DNA of 64,000 bases from Sympetrum striolatum (lineage: Eukaryota > Arthropoda > Insecta > Odonata > Libellulidae), in NCBI GenBank assembly GCA_947579665.1, contig OX388347.1, positions 40,060,943 through 40,124,942 of the forward strand, read 5' to 3'. Below, in pieces: positions 12,479 to 24,400 of the stretch. Under the pieces are notes generated by a model that ran no database searches, was not told the origin of the DNA, and worked only from the letters and a program-made list of their open reading frames with translations. Both the position numbers and the translations under genes were made by a program. Position 1 is the first letter of the stretch. Every line of letters begins with the position of its first letter.

Positions 12479-15400
12479 CCTCCGAACGTTGGTGCGGAAT
12501 TGACCGGCGGGTGCTATGGTTTTGCTGCCAAATACATGCATTGGCCGGAGGAATTGTTAGTGGGAGGAGCCGTCAAGAATAAAACAGGCCACATAGTCAA
12601 GTGAGTAATTCCAGGGTACATTTCAGAATTAATTTCTTAATCGCCCACACTTTTTCCCAGGTTTAATCATTACTGTACTAATTGCAGGGCTAAAGCTCTT
12701 CAAACTGTGGTGCAATTGATGGGAGAGCGGGAATTGTATGAATTCTGGTCAGATGATTATAAGGTGCATCACGTAGACTGGACCCAGGAGAAGGCTTCTC
12801 TAGTCCTGGACAATTGGCAGCGGCGCTTCTCTGAGGTGAGACACTTTTCCGTGAATTATGAAACGGCTCCCAAAATCGTTATTTTTTTACCATACGTCTC
12901 TGGGAATGTTAAATGCATCTGGAGCTAGCCTTAGCAAATCCATTTGTTGTATCCGAAAAATTCGAGATAAATACCTACAATGGTATGCTCGAGGAAGGAA
13001 ATTCACGAATTCAATCGGCGTAATTTTTACCCGTTAATTTTGCATCTGATTGATGAAACAGACTAATCATGACTACTACTAAACTAATGACTAATGAACT
13101 AATCAACTAGAATGTTATTCACTCATATTTACTCCAATCGATGATGATGAAACAGACTAATCATGACTACTACTAAACTAATGACTAATGAACTAATCAA
13201 CTAGAATGTTATTCACTCATATTTACTCCAATCGACGTAATTTTAACCAAATAATTTTATATTTGATTGGTGAAACAGACGACAATGTTGAGATTATGCT
13301 TAAATGATTTCCTTTTAGTTTTAAGTGGTTTTCCTTACTATACGGTTATTAAATTTCGATATCTAATGCTAACGTTTATTTGATCAATTTCTACTACATA
13401 TCAATCGTAGTTGGATTTCTGAAATATAAGTTGATTTTTTTGGAAGGTGCCAATTATTTTATTTTTTTGGTTTTTTAGGAGGTAAAGCGGCTGATGTCCC
13501 AAAAAGATAATTCATCCTCTCCTTATGACTTTCTTGCATTCTCCACTGCTACTCTGGACGATATTCTCAGTCGTTTCTCAGAAGTTAGCATCACTCGAAT
13601 AGCAATCGGTTATGTTGCTATGGTAAGTCAACCCTCATTTCATTTTACTTGACTTTCATCCGTTAAATTTGTTATATGTTTTTGCTAACGGTACGACGTT
13701 TATATTTTAGTTGGTATATGCGGGTTTATCTTTGCTGCGGCTCCACGATCCTGTAAGGTCACAATGTGGAGTGGGACTGGCCGGTGTTCTCTTGGTTGGG
13801 GCCACAGTTGCTGCTGGCCTGGGTTTCTGTGCTTTACTTGGCATTACATTTAATGCTGCCACTGCTCAGGTAAAAATTACTTCCTATTATACAATATAGA
13901 GTATTTAAGAGAAGCATATCTTTTAATATAAATTATGGGCTCTACTTTCATGCTTGCAATTCCACATTCTGTGGTATTTACAGGGATATATGGATGGTGA
14001 GTTGTAGAAACCTTAAAGATTTTTTCTAGGTATTTCCTTAACTAATGATTAATATGCATGTATTATTATTTTTATTTTTAATGAAAACAATAATGTTCAA
14101 ATTTGGTAATGAGTTTTATTTCATTGTAGATTGTTCCTTTCCTTGCTCTGGGTCTTGGGGTCGATGATGTTTTCCTCATCACCCATGCATATGGGGACCA
14201 ACTCGCTACCGGAAGTGATCTTCCCCCAGAAGTAAGTCTCTCTTTCTATCATATTTGTTCAATTATGCATGTTAATCAATTATTTGAACATCTTAACATC
14301 ACAATGTTTTCATTCTCAGGAGCAGACTGGTGCTGTTTTGAAAAGGACTGGTATTAGCGTGCTCTTAACATCCCTCAGTACAACATGTGCTTTCTTTGCG
14401 GCTGCAATCATCCCAATTCCTGCCCTCAGAGTATTTTCCTTGCAGGTAAGGATTACTTTATTAGTTAAATTGATCTTTGCAATTCTTGGTGACAGGATGT
14501 TTTTTTAGCTTATATATATTAATTCTCTTATTTGAAATCAGTCATGCAGTTCTCTCCTATAATGAATTGTCTTTGAATTCTGAATACACAATAATCCTTA
14601 TTGATAAACAAATTGTTTAAACTATCAAGGAACTTTATTTTTTGGTTTTATTGTATATGTTACTATTTAAAGTTCTTGGTAGCATTTTCCTCACTATGTT
14701 TATGGTGTTAATTCAATCTTTACAGGCTGCAATCTTGGTGCTCTTCAATTTGGCTGCAGTCCTTCTGGTGTTCCCAGCCATCGTCAGCTTAGACTTGAGG
14801 CGAAGAAGATCAGGACGTGCAGATTTATTGTGTTGTTTCATCCCATCGCCCCGAAGTCAGGGATACTCCCACCCCCAGCAACGTCATCCCACAAATGTTC
14901 CTTCAAGCACTGCCTCAGCCCCTGCACCCTCCTCCTCCTCCTCATGGTGGTGCTTCTCCGTTCCACAAGAACAGTGTTCGTGCAGACCAAAGTCAGCACA
15001 AGTTGTACCTCCTTTGACTGCTAGCACATCTTCAACATCAGTGCCTCAGTGTCGCGTAGTGCCCATTACCGCAAACACCCCGCTGAAAGAGGTTGTGCAC
15101 CAATCCCCCACAATACCAAAGCGCCAAGTCATGGCCATCACTCGTGCACTGCCGCCTGACAGGTTACAGACAGTGACAGTCTTAGCTCCAGAAACGGATT
15201 ATCCATCTGTTAGTGTTCCGGTAAGTTTGCTTACACAACTGTCCAATTTTTAAATTTATCCATGTAAAATTTAATGAGGAAAATTTAGATAGGATGACCA
15301 AAGATATTTGCAATTGAGTCAATTTGTCCTTCCTTCAACTTTTTAATTGTTGTTTAAATCAATCTTTCCCTCCCATTTACCTTTACTGCTCTGTTGTTCT

Positions 15401-18400
15401 TACCTCAGTAATTTAATGGTATATGTAGACTTCAACTCCTTCCCATATTCTCATGCATTCAAACAATTCTACTTAGCTTTCCGTCACTACTCTTTAATTT
15501 GATTCTCTATTCAATCCATTAGATTCTTAAAATGGATCATTTTATTAGTAACATTTTAGGAATAACCTGAGGATTATATTTAAATTGAAGCATTAGATTA
15601 TCATGTAGATTTTTATGGTTTCTGCTTATAATGTAGATAAAATATATTGATAGTATGAAGGATAACATAATGATTTCTCCAAGTTTCAACTTGAGAGGTT
15701 CTTCTTATTTTCTGTTCCTATAAAAGATACCTTTCATCTATCTAAACCTTAATTTTCATGGAAATATTTCATGGTATTAGGCTTAGAATAGTTTATATTA
15801 TAATGCAATTTTTTATCAAAACAGGGTAGTCAATCAGGATCAGTGGAATCACTGCAGTCATCCTCCACTAAAGACCTTTTGTCAAAGGGTAGGAGAGAGG
15901 AAATAGACATTGAAGCAGCTGAAGGGAAGCATGGCCAGAGGAGGCAGGGCCTCCGTGGACCCTCAAGGTGGTCGGAAGGTGCAGGCACCATCCACAAACC
16001 ATCTTGCGGCAATCCCTTTCGCTGTTGCACTCAGTGTACTTTTAAAGCCCTTGTCAGTTGTTCACTCTCTCAGATGGCTGCTCGACACTATGCTCCCGCT
16101 CTTATGAGGCCATCAATTAAGGTAGGTGGATCATTAGACTCAAGATTTGCCTAAGATTACAGTATTTATTGTTTCCCTTTGTGAGTCCAATCAAAATTGT
16201 ATAACATGTATCATAATTATGTCTCCAAAGGTCGCAGTGATGACGCTGCTTGCCGTAGCAGTTGCTGCTGGAGCTTGGGTTGCTCAGACTCGTCTAGGAG
16301 ATGGGTTGGCTCTTACGGAGTTGGTTCCAGCTGGAACTGCAGAACATGCATTCCTGAAAGCTCAGGTAATTTAGGATTATTATCAACAACCATAAGGAAC
16401 TGTCTTCTTTTTAATTCGATTTGTACCTCGTCTTTTCAATTTTCTTATGACAAATTGTAATCATTCCAGGCATCCAATTTTGGTTTCTATGGTATGTATG
16501 CTGTGACGAGGGGAGATTTTGAATATCCTACGAATCAGCGACTATTATACGAGTACCACGACGCGTATGTGCGTGTACCGTATATAGTGCGGAATGATGA
16601 TGGTGGGCTACCAGACTTCTGGCTGTCGATGTTTAAAGATTGGCTTCTTGGTAGGTTAAGAGTAATGTATTAGAAGAGCAATTTTAGTCTTTACTTTTTA
16701 TTGTTATTTACTAAACGAAAATATTTTATCTTGTTCAGGTCTTCAGCGTTCTTTCGATCGCGACTGGGCCGATGGTCGCATAACGAGAGAGAGCTGGTTC
16801 AACAACGCTTCCGACGAAGGTGTCTTGGCCTACAAACTGCTGGTCCAAACTGGGAGGGTCGACAATCCCGTGGACCGGTCTCTCGTGACGACAGGACGAC
16901 TGGTTGATTCGGACGGAATCATCAACACGAAAGCGTTCTACAACTACCTCAGTGCGTGGGCATCCAACGATCCCCTAGCGTACGGCGCATCTCAGGCAAA
17001 CCTCCGGCCAGAACCCCGTCACTGGCTCCACTCCCCCGCGGACTACGAACTGAAAATCCCCAAGTCCGCCCCGCTAGTTTACGCCCAAATGCCGTTTTGC
17101 GTGAGTGTGGCCGATGGACGCGGCGAAGCCATGATGGACGGAGAGGAGTCTAGTGATAGCTTTTGGAATTTCGGTGGTGCGGACCCATCGACCACTCGCC
17201 TCACCGAACTCATTCGCTCAGTGCGTGAACTTTGTAGTCGTTTCGAGGCGAGGGGTCTGCCAAACTTTCCCACTGGGATACCCTTCCTGTTCTGGCAGCA
17301 GTATTTAGGGTTGCGCGGGGCCCTCGCCGCGGCTTTGGGTGCCGCCATAGCCGCGGCGTGGGCGGCTGCGGCGCTGTTGTTACTGGATGCCTGGGGTGCG
17401 GCTCTGGTTGCATCTGCTTCGGCTGCCACCCTCATTCAGATGATGGGGATGGCAGCAACGCTGGGCGTCAGGCTCAGTGCTATTCCTGCTGTGTTGCTGG
17501 TTGTAGGTGTTGGGTTAGCTGCCAGAATATTTCTCCATATATCTCTGGTAAGTAAATAATTAAGTATTTGCCAATGTTAGATTATGCAGAATGAGAGGAC
17601 ACTAACCTTGATGTTTGCTTTTGGCATTATGCTAGATTTGAGATTTGTTTTTATTGTGAGTAAATTTAGTAATTCACTCGCTTATTGCAATCACGTATTT
17701 TGTTCTCTCCCTTACGACTAGTATCTATTAATCTGTTATTTCTGCATGCATGAACTCTAAAGTTAAATAAAGTTTCAAAAAACTGTAGTTACTCAACTTT
17801 GTCGAATATTTAAGTTTCTGTATTAGATTTTCAAGGTTCACATTAAAAAGTTTATTTCTATTTATTATCCTGCCTTATCGATGATATTAGCAAAACTTTT
17901 ATGCTACCCCTGGGTACTTTTTGTCTATAGTATGAAATGTAAATCCGTATTATTTTTCTTGCCATCGTGATGGAATAAGCGTCCCTAAATTAACTTATTT
18001 TTCCGACAGGGATTTGTTACAAGTGTTGGGGGGAAGGATAGAAGAGCACAGTTAGCATTGGAGGGAGCTTTTGCACCAGTTCTCCATGGTGCTGTTACGA
18101 CGCTTCTTGGAATATCACTTCTGGCCTTCTCAGAGTTTGACTTCATCGTCAAGTGAGTACACACATAATCTTTATCTGTCATCCGTGTGGTCCCTCAAAA
18201 GCAAATTAAACTGTGCAATTTTTATTGAACTTTTAACATCCATTGTTAAATCACGGATCCGGACCACAAACCTGTCTAATAAGTATGCATGTGGCGAATT
18301 TATATGCGCGGAATTCAATTATATCTCTCGAATGGAATCGTGTTTGTGTATTCGAGCGAGTTACTGAGATATTCATATGCGTAATGAACTCGACGGAAGC

Positions 18401-21400
18401 AAGAAGTAGCAATAATCCCACCTCCGTCTAAAATAACCTGTTTAAGATGCCAATTCCGAGAGCGACATAAACACAAATGCGCTCAATTTCAAAACTCGCC
18501 CATCAATGTAATTTTTAGTCCTTCAAAGTTTTCGAGTACCATTCCAAAACGTTTGCACTCATGCTCGGCCCATTCAGCTCGGGACGTGGTAATGACCAAC
18601 CGGACAGTCTAGTTTTTTTATTGGTCATAAACAGGGGGAAGTGTGGATTTAAAAAGCCCCATTCCACCTCCCATTCTCACCGTGAATGAACCCGGAGATT
18701 TAACGGGTTTCCTTTTTCCGCGAGTCTGTATCTCGCATGAATCGGTAATGCTCTATCGACCGGCTCGCGCACGTGGGAAGTTTCCTTAGCGGTTCAAGGG
18801 GCGATCGCTTTTGATATTGCGGGTGGGCCGGCCGTTAAAGGGAGTGTGCGACTGCTGTCACGTCTTGGGAACGACCTCCGTGGGTGGTCGTGCTTGCGCT
18901 GCACTGGACGCGTATGAAAATCCGTGTCCGAGCCGGATTGCGAATTGCTTCATTATGCGACGTAGCGAATGCTGTTTCTTTCTGCTTCGAGTCGCGTTCC
19001 TGCGTGCGAACGTCTTCGGCTTGCAGATGATCTTATGGTCGGTGTTTGGTTGGGCGAGAAATGGTAATCCTAGGATATGGCTCCAACGGGGCTAGTTGCT
19101 GGTTGTAGGTGTTAGCTGCCATGGTTGTTGAAAAGGGGTGGATGATTATAATTTCCTTTTGGCATTAAGATGGCATTCTTTAATTAGTTTATTTTTACAT
19201 AATACCGCCTCAGTTATTTGCAAGGACAGGCGTTAACTTATGTAAGAACCAATTACCATACCAGAAAAGAAATACATCTACGCATCCATACAATACATAC
19301 ATAAAATACAAACATGCATAAATAAAAGATGAAAAATAAATAAACGCAGGTTAATTATGAGTTTTACAAAACCATGAAATAGTATCTACATGACTTGTCA
19401 ACAGTCATTTCAAAACATATTACAATATATCATCAAATATATACAATACAACTGTATATCATACATCTATATGAACAAATACTAAATAACATATCACAAT
19501 TCAGTTTAAACTGTAGTAGTTTGATCCACTAATGGATACTGTGAATCATTTTTGAAGTTTTTCCGCTTGCGTCCGCTCTACGTTTATTATTTCACCAATT
19601 TCGGCTTATTCAGAATCGGTACTTTTTGGCATTGGGACAATCCATGTGAATAATTTTTATTTATTAATTTAGGCTGGTGGATTGATTTTGTATCGGTAAT
19701 ACGCTTTTTTAGATCTCGGAAAGATTTCTGTTTGCTATTGAGCTTTCTATTATTCCCGTCTTACGGTAGTACCACTGCTAGGTTAGGGTTAGATATAAGA
19801 GGTGACTTTATAAGTCTCAATCTCGCCCTGAAATAAAGTCTCTTTTTATTGTTGGTACCCTTCGCCGTTAAAATGTACCACTACCACAAGAAAATAAATC
19901 AATCGTTCGCCTTTGTCGTAAATCCCCAATTTTTTCTCTAAGAATCTTCGTGAGTCTGTTGGCTTGATTTCGTTAAAGAATGAGAATAATCCCTTCCTTA
20001 ATTCGTTCCGAGACCTCATGGTTGGAAGATGACGATAAGAATCCAACGCACATTTTCTGCCTCGATCAAACAATGCCATCGAGAGCGTAAAAAAACCCAC
20101 CCCTTTCCCCTCCCGATGGACTCAAGAAGAAAGGCGCGCTGCCCGGAAGTATTCCATGCAGGAACTTCGAAGCTCGCCAATAAATCCGCGTCGACGGCAC
20201 GAAATACTCCAAGAAGAGAGGGATTCCATGAACGGAGCTCGGGGGCCCAGATGTTCCCGGCGCCAACAAGACCAAAGCGATACGGTTCATTAACCATAGA
20301 GATCCTTCGAGGGGCGCGTCATAAAACAAGGGCGCCACTATTCGGACAAACGCGGCAGAGAATGGGATCGAAGCAACAGAATGAGAGGCGGGAGGGAAAA
20401 GTTGCCGGTCAGCCTTGAGTTGAGGTCGGTCCGAGGATAGAAGAGATGAGCGGGGGAAGGGGGGATGTGGGAGAAGGATGACCACCCAGATCGCGTGGCA
20501 TGGGCCGGGGGTGACGTGGCGGAGACGGCGGAGGCGGGATGGGGATCAGAAGGAGAAAGCCCTCAAGATGGGGTCGCGGCGGAGGTGTGTCACAAGTTGC
20601 CGTACTTGTTGATTTTTATTCATTCATTTATTCGCTTTTTCATGCGCATTGGAGTGGCCAATTAACGGTGAAAATGAAACAAGATACAATTAATGGCAAC
20701 AATAACAGAAATATAATACAAAGTAATAAGGGGAAAAGTTAAGGATTGTTTCAGTGGAATTGAAAACTTATGTCCCCTGTCCTTGCAGATCAGTATAGAC
20801 TTCGTACGTCCGAATTTTTTCAACATAATTGCGATACATTGTCACTGCTTTAATATGCACAACTGCCTAAACCTCTTGCTGCCACTATTTCTTGAAGGTA
20901 GGTATTTCTTGCCTGGACTGGAAAAAAGTTTCTGTTCAGGGGCCATAAGCTTCAGTTTCGCTTCTACTTCGTGTGTGGTATATACGAAGTCGCTTTAGGT
21001 AATTAGAAAGGATTAACAGAGGATGAAAAGGGACTCACTAAAGACAGGCGAAAGAAAAGAAAAGGTTTAACAAGTGAAAGTCTTGGAGTGCAGTAATGAA
21101 GTAAATACGTCAAACGAGTAGATCTGTTAGGAACGCGAAATGCAAAGTGACAAGTTAGGAGTGGGCAGTTTGGAATGGAATTTTGAATAACACAACACGA
21201 TTAAATCATATTTAGTCCATAGATCGAAAGAAGATCCAAAATAGATGGTAGAATAGCCGGGCGATAAGGCAGAACTCGGGACTTTACAATTCGGAGAAAA
21301 AAGTTTGTAATTCTGTCTAAGGTAGAAAGATTCGAAGCAGAAGACATAGACCAGATTGGGGAGCAGTAGGTTAAAACAGGAGGGACAAAGGATGAATAAC

Positions 21401-24400
21401 AAAGTGAAAGGGTCTACGATGTCATTGTTGCGACAAAGATTTCCTCAGAAGGAAAACAGGGTGTTGCCGATCGAGGATCTTCCGGAAAGTGAATTACTTG
21501 AGCAGAAGTTGCAGGTGGGGAAGAGCGAGATAGTTCGTGATTCCGAAACAGAGCGAAGGCTTCATACGCCGGTCAGGTAGTTCTTCGGGCATCGAAGTCT
21601 CCGTGACGTGACGCGCCCATGTGATTCATGTCCGATTTCCTCCATTCGTCGATGGTATCTGCTGTCCAGTCGATTCACTCGACGGATTTTGACCGTTAAA
21701 AAGAAGGGAAAGAGGAGGAAGCCGCGGGTCGTAAAGTCTGTATAAATAGAATGATCCCCTCCGCGGGTTCCTTTGCTTATTAAACTGTTTATAGTTATGG
21801 ATAACGTGTTAAGTTTATGGGTTTATGTAGGAGCGGGTGGGCCCCTTGTATTCGACGGGTTTTCTGTCCATAGCGCAGATGGAAATAGTATGTTTGGTAA
21901 ACAAGGGAGCGGCGGAGTTCTCTCCCGTTTTCGACCCGAGGTGGTGAGGTTGAGAGTGTAACAATGTTTGCAATTTCCGTTTCATTGTAATATATTCACA
22001 GTCGAATTTGTCATTAGGCACAAACTGAGGGCTTTGCTATTATAGGGGCCCAAAGGAGGACCTTTTGTCGTTCTTTCAAACGAATAATCTCACATTGGGG
22101 CCCCAAGGATTGTCCTTGCGCTTAGGGTCTCAGCTTGCTTAAATTCGCCCCTAATTCACGGATATTTATAACATTCCATTTTTTTAAAGGGCCCAAAAGT
22201 TTTCGTTTTTAATAATTCGTAGGAAATGCTTCTTGTGTATGAGCTAATATGTAATAGCGTTTCAAACTTAATGCACTTGAATCATTTTCCATTCTTCCCC
22301 AACCTGTAATTACGGTTAACGACTTTATCACATCTGGAGGACTTTTCTTTGTGATTGCTCGCACTCTATTCGTTATTCTCTTCGTAAAGAAAATGAATTT
22401 ACTGTAAATACAAACAGGAAATATGGATGAATATCTGAATGCTTTACGTTTCATTAATTTTCCATTCCGTCATTCTTTCGAAAGCCGTATTTTTGACTTG
22501 TGTATGCTGTATTATAATTGATTACTCAGTAAATGAAAAAGTTATCCTCAACGTATCTGCTTCCCTAACACTCTAAATGATTTACGATGACGATCTTGAA
22601 ACAAAGAAACATCAAAATCGGAACATTTTTTAAGTTCGTCAACTCCATGCAGTCCGAACTTAACTGCTTATTTACCCCCAATTGTGTATACCCTCCGAAG
22701 TAAGGTATTTTATGTGCTAATCGACAAAAATGCTTTACGCTTTGGTGTAATAAAAAACGCCATGCCTTTCGCTCTCTAGTATTCGATCTCATCACCTGTT
22801 TCTCTTTATTGTGAGCAATTTTTCCCTATAGGGGGTGGTGTGTGGGTGGGTGTAACGGTCGCAAATAGCGCTCGTGAGTGTACAGAACAATGAGAGGGAC
22901 CTTGGAAATGGAGGCAGTTGAGTAATCGTAGGAGTCGAGGGAAGTTGGATAGTGAAGACTACGAAAAGGATCCTTTGGCAAAAGACCGCCATTGAATGCT
23001 TTCGTAATCACCTCACATCAATTAAACGAATTGCTTCCTTCAATGGATAAAGGATTCTCCTCAATTCCGAACCCTAAGCGCTTGTTTATAAGAAGATTCT
23101 AGGTAGAGGACTTGCTGAAATTAGCTACCTGCCAATTACGGAAAGTACGGTACTTTTCTATATCATTTTAATGTATACAGAAGCAGTAAACAGTTCGTCA
23201 GACACTCAGCTTTTTCTTTGTCGGGTGTTTAATGTAGATGTTACTACCCTCGTGGCAGTAAGTTATTATGTCACAACATCAATCTTTCGATCTTATCCCG
23301 AAAGAGTTGAGTTAGTTTTTCGATGATTCTTCTTTGAATTTTCGTAGGTTGCTATTTCATAGGTTGTTGATAGTTGATGAGTTAAGTTCAAACTACTGTT
23401 TCTCTTCGTACGAAAAAGGTTATACAAAAAATATATATTTATATGATACTTTCATTAGGCGCGTGACGTGGTAAACAAACCGATCGCTTAGTGAAACCAA
23501 GGCAAAAGTTATGGAAAATTTATTTTTGGTGCCATGTTTTCATGGTGTTGAAACTTCGCTATACTCTTGTATCGCTATTTTATTTTCATTTGTAGCTCTT
23601 TGGCTGTTGGTAATTGATGAGTGAAGGGTTTGCTTCTCTTTTCTCTCAGGACGAAAAAACTTTATTTCCGAGTGGAAAAAAAGGCATTTAAATTATCTTT
23701 GTAGCAGCCACTTTCATTCTTTGCCTGACTTGGTAAACATGAACATCTTACATTGAATCCGAGGCAATGGAACCTATTTACTAGCAAAGTCAAGTCTTCT
23801 CCTGCAAGTTGCGGCTATTTATACTTAGAACCTTCCGAGATGGTAAACTTTATCGCCCCGATGAAACATTGTTCCCATATCCTGATTACCTCCATTACAT
23901 TTACGCGGCCATTCACAGTCCGCAAAGATACATTTCGCTCTCCTCTCCACCCATCCCACCGAAAGTGCCCTCGCAAAAGCGGGCGTTTTATCGTTATCGT
24001 CGGGGAAACTAATAGCCATCGAAAATTACCCTCCATTACGTTGAATTCTCGAAGGCGAACGTCAGGTCCAGCGACGGGGCAAAAAGAAGAGCTGAAAAAC
24101 GGGAGTGGTTGGATATTATATATGACGGTGCAACTATCGTCCTCTAATGGCTGGAGAGCACATCATTGAATGACCATGAGATTGTGATCCCCTCGTAATG
24201 AGAAATGAGGCAAGTGTGAGAGGGATGAATGGTTGTCGGTGGGGGAGGAAGACCCGCAGTGGAGGGGGTTCGAGAGCATTTGGAGAGATGTAATAAGCCT
24301 CTTGGTACGTGGAGTGGCGACGCTAATGTTTTTGTTGCTCGGTACTTCAGTCCTGCGCCCAAAAGCCGAGTCCTCATTCATGTTCTTCGTCGACAGTTCT

